Assembly: GCA_047612385.1 (NCBI GenBank)
Contig: JBLGAR010000005.1
Span: forward strand, 1-64,000
DNA from: JBALVT01 sp047612385
GTDB taxonomy: Bacteria > Pseudomonadota > Gammaproteobacteria > Pseudomonadales > Halieaceae
DNA: 64,000 bases
Direction of reading: 5' to 3'
Both the position numbers and the translations under genes were made by a program. Shown one piece after another: positions 36,705 through 45,278 of the stretch (the stretch's first letter is position 1; each line of letters starts with the position of its first letter). Below the pieces are notes generated by a model. That model was given only the letters and a program-made list of their open reading frames with translations. It made no database searches and was not told the DNA's origin.

Positions 36705-38167
36705 TGGGGAAATAAACTGGCCATGTCCAGGTGTTGCTCCAGACAATCTGTCAGCCGGTTTATTTCCTGTTCGCGTAGTTCGGCCCTGTCGATTCCAGCA
36801 GGCTTTTCCAGCCCGGCCCAGCGCAGTAACTCTTTAGTGGCTTCTGGCTCGTCAAATAAACCGTGTAGGTAACTGCCGGCGACCTGGCCATCTCCCGAAA
36901 TGCAACCATCGTGACGTTGATCTTCAAGTTTTATAAACGCTGCAGCGTGCTCTTCCAAAGCTGTATCGCCGCAGTGAATTTCGTAGCCTGAAACTTGAGT
37001 ATTTGTATCCAGTAGCACGCCATTAATCAGTCGAAGTTGCTTGTGTTGTTTTAGCGCCGTGGTCACAGGTAACCAACCCAGAGCGGCGCTGGTTCCCGCA
37101 GGGCCTTCGATACCTTCAAGGTCTGAAATCGTTTCGCCCAACATCTGATAGCCGCCGCAGATTCCCAGAACTTTGCCTCCATAGCGCAAATGCCGCTCGA
37201 TGGCTTTGTCCCAGGCATTTTCTCTTATCCACTCGAGGTCAGCGCGCACATTTTTGCTACCGGGAATAATGATGAGATCTGCCGGTGGGATTTTCTGGCC
37301 CGGCCCAATAAACTGCAAATTGACTTGAGGGTGACTGCGCAGCGGATCAAAGTCAGTATGGTTGGAAATCCTGGGTAGCACTGGCACGATGACGTTCAGA
37401 ACTGCTTCGCTGGTGTCTGGCTGCTCGACATCAATCGCGTCCTCCGCATCCAGCTGCAGGTTCATAAGATAGGGTAGAACGCCCAGCACTGGTTTCCCGG
37501 TTCGTTTTTCTAACCATTCGAGTCCTGGCTCCAACAATGCTATATCGCCCCTGAAGCGATTGATGACAAAACCGATCACCCGGTTTTGCTCGCTGGGTGA
37601 AAGCAGGTCCAGTGTTCCCGTTAAATGGGCAAAGACGCCTCCACGATCGATATCGGCGATAATAATAACCGGTACATCGGCTTCCTCTGCGAAGCCCATG
37701 TTGGCAATGTCCCTGTCTCGTAAATTAATCTCTGCCGGACTGCCCGCACCTTCTACGATGATCGCCTGATATTGCTGCTTCAGCCTTGACCAGGATTCAA
37801 GAACGGCCTTCATAGCAGTCGTTTTATACTGATGATAGTCGGTGGCCTCCATATCAAATCGGGCCTGACCGTGAATAATGATTTGCGCCTTGGTGTCTGA
37901 CGCCGGTTTTAACAGCACCGGGTTCATGTCCGTGTGCGCAGGAGTATTTGCCGCCATGGCTTGAAGCGCCTGCGCTCTTCCAATCTCTCCCCCGTCAGTG
38001 GTAACGGCGCTATTGAGCGCCATATTCTGAGGTTTGAAAGGTGCTACTTTTACGCCTCTGCGGCTTAGCGCCCGACACAATCCAGTGACTAAGACTGTCT
38101 TGCCCGCGTCGGAAGTGGTTCCCTGAACCATTAAGGCATAGGGTTTTGGGCCTTTAGAAGTCGACAC
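36689..38167 (-). CDS. cobQ: Cobyric acid synthase
   Basis: CobQ (CbiP) amidates four side chains of adenosylcobyrinic acid a,c-diamide with glutamine and ATP. The 492-residue protein has an N-terminal dethiobiotin-synthetase-like ATPase (VQGTTSDAGKTVLVTGL, KPQNMALNS) and a C-terminal glutamine amidotransferase with the catalytic cysteine in VLGICGGYQMLG. It starts at GTG 38167, overlapping cobO by 14 bases. It acts before cobinamide formation, yet no cbiB/cobD gene is seen in the window. Confidence 0.95.
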   Translation of the reverse strand: MSTSKGPKPYALMVQGTTSDAGKTVLVTGLCRALSRRGVKVAPFKPQNMALNSAVTTDGGEIGRAQALQAMAANTPAHTDMNPVLLKPASDTKAQIIIHGQARFDMEATDYHQYKTTAMKAVLESWSRLKQQYQAIIVEGAGSPAEINLRDRDIANMGFAEEADVPVIIIADIDRGGVFAHLTGTLDLLSPSEQNRVIGFVINRFRGDIALLEPGLEWLEKRTGKPVLGVLPYLMNLQLDAEDAIDVEQPDTSEAVLNVIVPVLPRISNHTDFDPLRSHPQVNLQFIGPGQKIPPADLIIIPGSKNVRADLEWIRENAWDKAIERHLRYGGKVLGICGGYQMLGETISDLEGIEGPAGTSAALGWLPVTTALKQHKQLRLINGVLLDTNTQVSGYEIHCGDTALEEHAAAFIKLEDQRHDGCISGDGQVAGSYLHGLFDEPEATKELLRWAGLEKPAGIDRAELREQEINRLTDCLEQHLDMASLFPQWCAD

Positions 38168-38783
38168 CTTCGCGTGCCTTTATTCCCGCTTTGAAAGCGT
38201 GTTTGATTTCCTTGACCTCTGATACGGTATCCATGATTTCCTGGAGCGCTGCACCGCCACCACGACCTGTTACCACCACACTCTGCTCCGCAGGCCTGGA
38301 AGCCAATGCAGCGATAAGTTCTGCCTCGGGCAAGTAGTCATAGGCGATCATGTAGGTCATCTCGTCCAACACCACCAGATCGTAGCTGGGGTCTTCGAGC
38401 ATAGGTTTTGCGACCGCCCAGGTTCTTACGGCTGCGGCAATGTCGGCGCTTCTATCTTGTGTGTCCCAGGTGAAGCCGGTGCCCATCTGATAAAAAGTTA
38501 CCTGCGGGCAGTGATCCCGCAGATAAATTTCTTCGCCGGACAACTGCACGCCTTTTATAAATTGAACAACACCCACTTTGTGACCATAGCCTAAAGCGCG
38601 CATAACCATGCCGAAGGCAGAGCTGGACTTTCCTTTGCCGTTGCCGGTTAGCAAAATGGCGACGCCACGCTCGGTATCAGCCGCTTCTATATTGGCATCC
38701 ACGTTGGATTTCTGCTTCTCCATAGCCGATTTGTGTTTGGCATTTTTACGATCGTTTTTGTCTTGTGTGTCGTTGCTCATCAA
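38154..38783 (-). CDS. cobO: Corrinoid adenosyltransferase (CobA/CobO/BtuR)
   Basis: CobO attaches the upper adenosyl ligand from ATP to reduced corrinoids. The 209-residue protein has a polar N-terminal extension of about 40 residues, then the P-loop GNGKGKSSSAFGM, GHKVGVVQFIKG, YDLVVLDEMTY, and the VTGRGG motif. GGAGA precedes the ATG. It follows btuB by 9 bases. Confidence 0.94.
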   Translation of the reverse strand: MMSNDTQDKNDRKNAKHKSAMEKQKSNVDANIEAADTERGVAILLTGNGKGKSSSAFGMVMRALGYGHKVGVVQFIKGVQLSGEEIYLRDHCPQVTFYQMGTGFTWDTQDRSADIAAAVRTWAVAKPMLEDPSYDLVVLDEMTYMIAYDYLPEAELIAALASRPAEQSVVVTGRGGGAALQEIMDTVSEVKEIKHAFKAGIKAREGVDF

Positions 38784-38792
38784 ACTTCTCCT

Positions 38793-40655
38793 TTAGAAGG
38801 TATATCTCACTCCGGCATATGCCGCGGCGCCACTGGTGTTGTACGCGGGAATCTCTGAGTATTCCTTGTCGAAGAGATTCTCCATTCGCGCGTAGAGCTG
38901 CAGTCCGGGTACGAATTCATAGCTGGCGTTGATATCTAGCACGGTATAGTCATCCAAGTCGCTGCGCTGCCCCCGGATGGAGTTTTCACTATCGTAAGAA
39001 CCTCGGGCATTTAATCCAAGAACTAATTTACTGTCGAGACCCTTCCAGTTTACTCCAAGGTTGGCAAGTTGCTTGGGTCGCCGTATTCGAAGCTCACCGT
39101 CGGAGTTTTCTGTATCGTTATACGTGTAGTTGGCTGTAATCGTCAAAGACTCGCTTAGCGATAATTCTCCGATCAGTTCGACTCCCTTTGATCTCGTGTC
39201 GCCGTCGCCCTGGAGATATCCGGAAAAGTTGACGAGATCGAAGAATATTTCATCTTCGACTTCCTGATTAAAATAGACTACTTCCAGGAAGCTGCCGGAA
39301 TCCAGCGCCCAGCTTAGTCCTATGTCAAATCCCTGAGTATTCTCTTCTTTTAGGCTGGTCTCAGAAGCGGGCGGCGAAGCAAAAGCACCGCCGTTATAGG
39401 AGATTTCATACAGGCTGGGGGCTCTAAACCCGGTGCCGTAGGTGCCTCTAAGTTTCAGCTCACCAGTCGCCACAGCAAACAAGTAGGCGCCGCTCAATCG
39501 ATAGGAGGTATGCGTCCCAAAATCGTCGTTGTCGTCATATCGAGCGCCCGCGGTTACAAATATTTGATCATTGAAGCGACCCTGATACTCAGCGTAGTAA
39601 CCGCTTTGGTCACGATCGGTATCGAAGGTTCCATCGTCTATTGAGCTGTTTTCAAGCTCAGCACCGTAGATTAGTCGGAAGTCTTCGCCGGAGGAATAAC
39701 TACCCAGATAATTCCAACTCTCCAGTTCACCATCTGCAAAGAAGCTGAGCGACTCCTCTGAAAAGAATTCGCGCTCAGTTGTATTTCCGCTGTAGGACAA
39801 CTGGTGGGTAAATGAACCCAGGTCGAGGTCTGCGGATGCGCGCCAGGCGGAATGATCATAGTCGTCGCTGCAAAGATTGGTGGGAGAGAAGGTGTCCACT
39901 GTAAAGCAATCGTCAAACTGATCTTCCCCACTTACATCGCGAGCCACCACCTGGATACGGAGCGACTCGTTCACATTCCAGCCCAGGCGGCCGTGAACGG
40001 TAGTGTTCTCATAGCCGTCGCTATCTTTTGGGGACGTATCTGCAATTAGGGCGTTGAATCCGTCCGTTTCGAAATCGGTCGCACTCAGGAAGAAATCCAC
40101 CGACTCATTGCCACCGCCAAGCTGGGCCGCAAGCTGCTCCGAACCATAGCGGCCGGCTTCCGCACTCACGGTGCCGTTCAAACCGGTCCGCTGTGTTTGT
40201 GTGGATATATTCACTACACCACCGGCGTCAGCCCCAAACATCAATCCTTGAGGGCCGCGTAGAATTTCTACCCGCTCAATCCCGTTGCTTAATAGCTGCT
40301 CGAATTTTGGACCACTTTGTGTGCCGGCGACATCGGATACATCGATCCCGTCAATCAACACCAGAGTACGATAACCTTCTTCGCCACGAATACGCAGGGA
40401 AGTGGTTTTCCCCGGGCCTCCGGTATTGCTCACGCCAATCGCTGGCTGGCTACGCAAAATTTCGAACAGTGAATTGTAACCACGCTGTTCAATTTCTTTA
40501 CCGGTTACGACGGAAACCGACGTACCTATCTCGCGCAGTGGCATTTCCACGCGGGACGATATGATGATGATTTCTTCAAGTTTGTTATCGGCAAGGGCAG
40601 CTAAGCTGTTTGAGCAGGCGATAGCCAGCACCGAAAGTGGAAATAGATTTTTCAT
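38793..40655 (-). CDS. btuB: TonB-dependent vitamin B12 receptor BtuB
   Basis: BtuB is the outer-membrane gate for cobalamin. The 620-residue protein has a signal peptide (MKNLFPLSVLAIACSNSLAA), a TonB box-like LEEIIIISSR, a plug domain (SLRIRGEEGYRTLVLIDGID, ERVEILRGPQG, GADAGGVVNIST) and a 22-strand barrel ending in the aromatic YAGVRYTF. Its leader carries the cobalamin riboswitch, which confirms the substrate. GAGG precedes the ATG. Confidence 0.92.
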   Translation of the reverse strand: MKNLFPLSVLAIACSNSLAALADNKLEEIIIISSRVEMPLREIGTSVSVVTGKEIEQRGYNSLFEILRSQPAIGVSNTGGPGKTTSLRIRGEEGYRTLVLIDGIDVSDVAGTQSGPKFEQLLSNGIERVEILRGPQGLMFGADAGGVVNISTQTQRTGLNGTVSAEAGRYGSEQLAAQLGGGNESVDFFLSATDFETDGFNALIADTSPKDSDGYENTTVHGRLGWNVNESLRIQVVARDVSGEDQFDDCFTVDTFSPTNLCSDDYDHSAWRASADLDLGSFTHQLSYSGNTTEREFFSEESLSFFADGELESWNYLGSYSSGEDFRLIYGAELENSSIDDGTFDTDRDQSGYYAEYQGRFNDQIFVTAGARYDDNDDFGTHTSYRLSGAYLFAVATGELKLRGTYGTGFRAPSLYEISYNGGAFASPPASETSLKEENTQGFDIGLSWALDSGSFLEVVYFNQEVEDEIFFDLVNFSGYLQGDGDTRSKGVELIGELSLSESLTITANYTYNDTENSDGELRIRRPKQLANLGVNWKGLDSKLVLGLNARGSYDSENSIRGQRSDLDDYTVLDINASYEFVPGLQLYARMENLFDKEYSEIPAYNTSGAAAYAGVRYTF

Positions 40656-40764
40656 GATTATGCCTCAATAGCCTAAATAATGGCGACTGAGGGAGGGGAT
40701 TCAGGAAACAAAATACCGGAGTATCGGGCAGCCTATAATGAAGCCCTCCGCTCCATCGTTGAAT

Positions 40765-40900
40765 GCAAACAGGCAGGTGTCGGGCTCACAGCAGATGCTG
40801 TATACCGTTGCGGGGGCAGCGGTGGATGTTACCCAGAGGTAATACCACACTTCCCATTTAACCCACCCAGCAGTCCATAGGATTGCGGTGGGCACCTGTT
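40765..40900 (-). promoter_or_regulatory. Cobalamin riboswitch
   Basis: On the minus strand the conserved blocks appear in order: AGGTGCCC (near 40897), TTAAATGGGAAGTGTGGT, ATCCACCGCTGCCCCCGCAA, and the B12 box GAGCCCGACACCTGCCTG (about 40770-40787). It lies in the btuB leader with about 110 bases of expression platform before the ATG. B12 binding should shut down btuB and the genes behind it. It begins only about 36 bases after the cobC stop. Confidence 0.93.
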
Positions 40901-40935
40901 ACAGGGCCGCACTTTAGGGTTAGCTGGTGGAAAAG

Positions 40936-41502
40936 TCAAACCATAGAAACGGGCGCGCCGTGGTGGAAATCCAGATCAAAGAGCGCCTCCATCGGGCGTC
41001 TGTGGAGTAAGCATGCCAAAACTCGTAGAGAGCCCGCGTGTGCAACGACAAGCGTGGGTGTTTGCGGAAGGTTGGGCCGGTTGAGCGTCTCTTCATAGAA
41101 ATCGGCTATGCGGGCATGCAACTGCTGAACGCTTTCGCCTCCGGGAGGGGGTATGTTGATCCAATCACTTCCCCATGCGCGCATAGTATCCGGATCCCGA
41201 TCATAAATTTCTTCCCAGGATTTTCCCTCCCAGTCACCGAAGTTGATCTCTCGCAGCCTGGGGTCCGAAGCAATGCCTATATTCATGTGCTCGGCAAGAA
41301 TCTGCGCGGTTTCCATAGTGCGGCTAAGGTCACTGCAATAAATGCGTTCTGGAAAAGGGCTCGGCCAGTTTTGCGCAAGATCGCTAATTGCGTCGACGCC
41401 GTCATTGGTAAGAGAAACATCAAGCTGGCCAATGCACTGACCCTCAGATATCTCCGCAAAGCCATGGCGCAATAAGGTCGTTGAAAATATCACCGGCATC
41501 AT
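40936..41502 (-). CDS. cobC: Alpha-ribazole phosphatase (histidine phosphatase family)
   Basis: CobC removes the phosphate from alpha-ribazole-5'-phosphate or adenosylcobalamin phosphate. The 188-residue protein has the histidine-phosphatase signature LLRHGFAEI, the arginine-rich SDLSRTMETAQILAE, REINFGDWEGKSWEEI, and the second histidine in VVAHAGSLRVLA. It follows cobS by 3 bases, which makes a B12 role the best reading of an otherwise broad family. Confidence 0.87.
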   Translation of the reverse strand: MMPVIFSTTLLRHGFAEISEGQCIGQLDVSLTNDGVDAISDLAQNWPSPFPERIYCSDLSRTMETAQILAEHMNIGIASDPRLREINFGDWEGKSWEEIYDRDPDTMRAWGSDWINIPPPGGESVQQLHARIADFYEETLNRPNLPQTPTLVVAHAGSLRVLACLLHRRPMEALFDLDFHHGAPVSMV

Positions 41503-41505
41503 CTC

Positions 41506-42303
41506 TCAGCTTACAATTGCTGCCAAGAGTAAGTACGTGGCCAGTTCAACAAACTGGTTGGCGGCACCCAGGCTGTCACCGGTGATACCTGCAATTTTTC
41601 GTCGAAAGAAGACGCCGCTTAAAACAGTGCAAACTATCGCGCACAGCAAGATCGATATTGTGAATTCGCCCGCGAAAAGCATCGTTATCAGAAATGTCCC
41701 GCCGCTTGCGGCGAGCAACCGCCGGGCGGTAACAGAGCCAACGAATGGGTTTCCGGTTCCGTCACCCACGTAGGGAAAAAAACGCAGCAAGGGCAGAGTC
41801 GACCAGCGGCCGAGCACATGAGCCACAATCAAAGCGGAAGATATTGCATGATCGGACAGTGCCTCCAGCGCGGTGAACTTTAGCAATACTACTAAAACAA
41901 GCGCTAATCCCCCATAGGTCCCAATCCTGCTGTCTTTCATAATGCGCAGTTTGTCGTCGACGGTCCAGCCACCACCTATGCCGTCGGCCGAATCAGCCAG
42001 GCCATCTTCATGAAAGGCGCCCGTGCTTACAATGGTAGCAGTCATGGCTAATACAATTGCGATCGAGGCCGGCCAGACAAGATGTGCCAGTTCGAACACG
42101 CCCGCGCCTATGAGACCTATGAGCAATCCTACCAACGGGAAATAGCTGACAGACTTTCCCTGCAGCTGGGGGTCATAGGCAAAAGCCGGCAATGGAATCC
42201 GCGTCAGGAAGGTGACAGCATGGGCCAGTGCCATCACTTCAGCGTGAAGAGGAACACCTGCGAACTTCGTATCGGCGTCCGGTGGGTTGTCGTTATTGGT
42301 CAT
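41506..42303 (-). CDS. cobS: Adenosylcobinamide-GDP ribazoletransferase (cobalamin synthase)
   Basis: CobS is the inner-membrane enzyme that joins alpha-ribazole to adenosyl-GDP-cobinamide. The 265-residue protein from ATG 42303 has a soluble N-terminal stretch, AVTFLTRIPLPAF, the acidic metal site GAFHEDGLADSADGIGGG, KDSRIGTYGGLALVL, and several membrane helices. The frame extends to 42351, but MTNNDNPPDAD is the first sensible start. It opens a two-gene unit with cobC. Confidence 0.93.
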   Translation of the reverse strand: MTNNDNPPDADTKFAGVPLHAEVMALAHAVTFLTRIPLPAFAYDPQLQGKSVSYFPLVGLLIGLIGAGVFELAHLVWPASIAIVLAMTATIVSTGAFHEDGLADSADGIGGGWTVDDKLRIMKDSRIGTYGGLALVLVVLLKFTALEALSDHAISSALIVAHVLGRWSTLPLLRFFPYVGDGTGNPFVGSVTARRLLAASGGTFLITMLFAGEFTISILLCAIVCTVLSGVFFRRKIAGITGDSLGAANQFVELATYLLLAAIVS

Positions 42304-42402
42304 AGTGGCATCCTGAGCTGGGTGCAGATTCCAGAAAACTACTGACTGCAATCTGTGATTGCGCGTAAAATTCCGTTTCGTAAAACAGCATAGCAGCAGA
42401 GT

Positions 42403-42918
42403 ATGTCTCAGGTGAAGATTACGCCTAAAATGGAAGCCCAGGTTGAAACCTTATTGGGGAGAGCGCCTCGCGGTCTTCAAGAAGTACCCGTGATGAGTCC
42501 AGGGGGTGATCCTATGGTGATTCGAGTCGCCTCATTGGTCGATCGCAAACCGTTTCCGACAATGTATTGGCTGATCGATAAAGATTTGTGTTATCGAATT
42601 GACCGCGAAGAGGCGGGCGGCTTGATACAAAGGTTACAAGCACAGGTCGATGCTGACTCGGTTTTGCAAAGTGCGATGGTTAAAGATCATGCCGCACACG
42701 TAAAACTGCGCAATAGCTATCTATCGGATTCGATAAAAGCGCAACTTGAAGCGCTAAATTTTTTCGATGTCCTACAAACCAGAGGCATTGGTGGCATCGA
42801 AGATCCGGTGCGAATTCGCTGTTTGCATACTTGGTACGCAGCGCATCTGGTGGTTGGCAATATCATTGGGGCGCTATTGGACGATCACTGGAGAGCTTCT
42901 TCGGTTGAAGGTGATTAA
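42403..42918 (+). CDS. DUF501 family protein
   Basis: This 171-residue protein matches the DUF501 layout: LGRAPRGLQEVP, then PTMYWLIDKDLCYRIDREEA, and the C-terminal GIGGIEDPVRIRCLHTWYA. The family is widespread and its function is unknown. It is divergent from cobS, with a 99-base gap that must carry both promoters. The cytochrome gene follows 45 bases later and may be co-transcribed. Confidence 0.8.
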   Translation: MSQVKITPKMEAQVETLLGRAPRGLQEVPVMSPGGDPMVIRVASLVDRKPFPTMYWLIDKDLCYRIDREEAGGLIQRLQAQVDADSVLQSAMVKDHAAHVKLRNSYLSDSIKAQLEALNFFDVLQTRGIGGIEDPVRIRCLHTWYAAHLVVGNIIGALLDDHWRASSVEGD

Positions 42919-42963
42919 AGAGTAGTTAAGACTAACCTATAGAAAATTCTTGGAGGAAAAGGG

Positions 42964-43350
42964 ATGCTGTCTCGACCTGTGGGCCTACTAATTCCGTTGT
43001 TGATAGCCGGCTTAATGACGGGCTGTATAGAAAAACAATCATCTGAAGCACTGTTAACAGAAGCTAACAGTCGCGAATTGCGCCCGGCTGAGCCGCAGAT
43101 CGCCAAGATCTATGACCGCAGTTGTCGAAACTGCCACACGATTGCAGCGACGGGTGCACCGCTTACGGGTGATTCTGCCCAGTGGTCATTGCGCCTGGAA
43201 AAAGGCATGTCTACCCTGGTCAATAATGTCGTTGGCGGTATTGGTGGTATGCCACCCCTGGGTATGTGCATGGATTGTAATCTAGAAGAGTTTGAAGCTT
43301 TGGTAGTCTTTATGGCGCAGATAAAGACTGACAGTAACGACAATGGTTAG
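42964..43350 (+). CDS. Cytochrome c5-like lipoprotein
   Basis: The 128-residue protein has a signal with lipobox LMTGC (Cys around 21) and one haem-binding CRNCH motif near residue 57. A likely axial methionine lies in GGIGGMPPLGMCMDC, and two further cysteines there resemble the c5 subclass. It is exported and probably lipid-anchored, carrying electrons in the periplasm. GGAGG precedes the ATG. Confidence 0.85.
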   Translation: MLSRPVGLLIPLLIAGLMTGCIEKQSSEALLTEANSRELRPAEPQIAKIYDRSCRNCHTIAATGAPLTGDSAQWSLRLEKGMSTLVNNVVGGIGGMPPLGMCMDCNLEEFEALVVFMAQIKTDSNDNG

Positions 43351-43445
43351 CTGGGAATTGGGCCAGATGGCTTTTGATACATCTCAAAACACTTTCAGCA
43401 TTTCGTCTCAGACCTGTTGGACATTGACGACACCCAGGCGACCTC

Positions 43446-44300
43446 TTACTCGATTGCAAAATCAGGAAGCGTAGTCAGCTGCGCAGTCTCGCTCCTCTGA
43501 TCACTCGCTATACTGTCTTTAATGCGCACTATCCTCTCTTGTGTATTGGGATGCGTACTAAAAAATTCTGCTAAATTTGAGTCTCCGAGAGCGCCTGCCC
43601 CCGCCTTTTGGATATGAACGAAAAACTCGTCAGCTCCTGTCTTGTGACCATAGTAGTCTTTCAGCAACGTGAGGGCATATGCATCCGCTGCCCTTTCCTG
43701 GTCGCGGCTGAAACTGAACATAAGAGACTCTGTGGAGACAGTAAATACAGTATTGGCTACCGAGGTCTGCGAGAAACCACTCAACAGCGCTAAGGCTCCC
43801 AGCGAGACCGCGCTCCTGCCCAGGGTCATTAAGGGATCGCGGTGCACGATGTGGCCAATTTCATGCCCTAGCAACATTGCCAGTCCATTTTCCGACTCGA
43901 CCGCATGCAGCAAGCCCCGTTGAATGAGGATGTTTCCACCCAACGTTGCGAAGGCATTTTTCTGCTCGCTGTCGCTGTAGTGAACCGTCAGTGTTACGTC
44001 CTCAGGGAGACCGCTATGCGCCGTTAACCCATTGGCCAGGGATTGCAGATAGCGTTGAACCTGTTGTTGCTCGTCTGTTAGTTTCCCGGAAAATAAAGTA
44101 TCCCCTTTGTAGCTGGACACGATATTACTCTCTAAAGAAAACGGCACATAGGGCAATAGCCAGCCCGATAGGAAGTACAGGCAACTCATAATCACAAGAA
44201 AGATGCCGGCAACACCGACGAGCAGCCCGCCAAAGTCTGCAAGCGGATGCGTTTTGGAGACATTAATGCCCTCTGGAATATTCCCGTTTTTGTAGCGCAT
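43446..44300 (-). CDS. M48-family membrane metalloprotease
   Basis: The 284-residue protein has an N-terminal membrane helix (GGLLVGVAGIFLVIMSCLYF) and an M48 peptidase domain. It contains the zinc-binding HEIGHIVHRD near residue 150 and the third ligand in RDQERAADAYALTLL. A late STHPNTQERI motif is family-typical. It ends a three-gene unit after two YbjQ-type genes, 7 bases after the second. M48 proteins of this layout act in envelope quality control; the substrate is unknown. Confidence 0.88.
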   Translation of the reverse strand: MRYKNGNIPEGINVSKTHPLADFGGLLVGVAGIFLVIMSCLYFLSGWLLPYVPFSLESNIVSSYKGDTLFSGKLTDEQQQVQRYLQSLANGLTAHSGLPEDVTLTVHYSDSEQKNAFATLGGNILIQRGLLHAVESENGLAMLLGHEIGHIVHRDPLMTLGRSAVSLGALALLSGFSQTSVANTVFTVSTESLMFSFSRDQERAADAYALTLLKDYYGHKTGADEFFVHIQKAGAGALGDSNLAEFFSTHPNTQERIVRIKDSIASDQRSETAQLTTLPDFAIE

Positions 44301-44307
44301 AGTGGGC

Positions 44308-44751
44308 CTACTCGGGAATCAGGCCAGTGCCATAAGCGAGAACTTCCACGGCACCAATCTGCCCCTTGCTCCCTTTGGTAATAGATGAGGTCTCCAATTT
44401 AACATTGAAGATAGAGGTTGCGCCTTTCTCACGTGCATCGGCCTTCATGCGTAAAATTGCCTCGCGGCGAGCCCGCTCTACGAGAGATTCATAGGCACTG
44501 ACCCTGCCGCCCAGAATACTGCGAAGCCCGGCCGATATTTTCTTGAAGTAGTCGATGGAGATTACAACACTGCCACAAGCCAGGCAGACTGAGGATCGGG
44601 TTCCTGCCGGCGGATGCTTCGTACTGAACGTAGCGATGCTCCGATGCTGTTCTTCGCGTTCCACAATGGATTCAAAGTGACGGCGCTCGTTGAAGGTGCC
44701 GAAGCTATATCCGATGATCAGTAAGACCAGGAGAAAAATTAGATTTATCAC
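44308..44751 (-). CDS. YbjQ-family protein with membrane anchor and CxxC motif
   Basis: This 147-residue protein joins an N-terminal membrane helix (INLIFLLVLLIIGYSFGTF), a short linker containing SVCLACGS, and a YbjQ/DUF74 domain missing its first strands (KISAGLRSILGGRVSAYESL to LAYGTGLIPE). YbjQ proteins form pentameric rings; their function is unsettled. It sits between a soluble paralogue and the M48 protease, suggesting a membrane-tethered partner. Confidence 0.75.
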   Translation of the reverse strand: MINLIFLLVLLIIGYSFGTFNERRHFESIVEREEQHRSIATFSTKHPPAGTRSSVCLACGSVVISIDYFKKISAGLRSILGGRVSAYESLVERARREAILRMKADAREKGATSIFNVKLETSSITKGSKGQIGAVEVLAYGTGLIPE

Positions 44752-44761
44752 GTTCTGCCCT

Positions 44762-45085
44762 CTACTCCACTATGACTGCCGTGCCATACACAAATAACTC
44801 CGATGCTCCAGCCGTTACCGACGACGTGGAAAAGCGCACGTTTAAAATGGCGTTGGCGCCCATTGATCGTGCTTGCGCTATCATCCGCTCAGTGGCTTCT
44901 TCACGAGATTCGGTTAGCAGTTCTGTATAGCCCTTCAGTTCGCCGCCAATGAGATTCTTAAACCCAGCCATAATGTCGCGCCCTGCATGCTTCGCTCGCA
45001 CCGTATTGCCCTGTACCATTCCCAGATGCTGGGTAATGGATTTGCCTGGTATTACTTCGATATTGGTCACCGTGATGTCGGACAT
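44762..45085 (-). CDS. YbjQ-family (DUF74) protein
   Basis: This 107-residue protein is full length for the family: MSDITVTNIEVIPGKSIT, GRDIMAGFKNLIGGELKGY, EATERMIAQARSMGANAILN and a final LFVYGTAVIVE. It is the first gene of the YbjQ-YbjQ-M48 unit. An AAGGTAA box precedes the ATG. Function is not known. Confidence 0.88.
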   Translation of the reverse strand: MSDITVTNIEVIPGKSITQHLGMVQGNTVRAKHAGRDIMAGFKNLIGGELKGYTELLTESREEATERMIAQARSMGANAILNVRFSTSSVTAGASELFVYGTAVIVE

Positions 45086-45097
45086 AAATTACCTTCT

Positions 45098-45238
45098 TTT
45101 TAACAGTGTCGGCGACTTCCATCATAGCCTTTGGCAGCGCAGGATCGCAACGTTCCCAGGCTTCAACCAACATGTGTAAGCTTGCGTTGCCGTCTGCCGC
45201 TGGAGGGATGAAGCAGAAGCTGCCCCGTTATGTTAGAT
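45098..45238 (+). repeat. Possible attC-like recombination site, long imperfect hairpin
   Basis: The segment begins TTTTAAC (45098-45104) and ends with GTTAGAT (45232-45238), a perfect match to the integron core GTTRRRY. Between them lies an imperfect palindrome: GCAGCGCAG and GCAACG on the left, CGTTGC and CTGCCGCTG on the right. Length (141 bases) is at the top of the attC range. The inner L boxes pair only loosely, so the call is tentative. Confidence 0.35.
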
Positions 45239-45278
45239 GCCGCTTTTTAGTCAAAACAGCTGTTGGTGGTGTTAGTAA

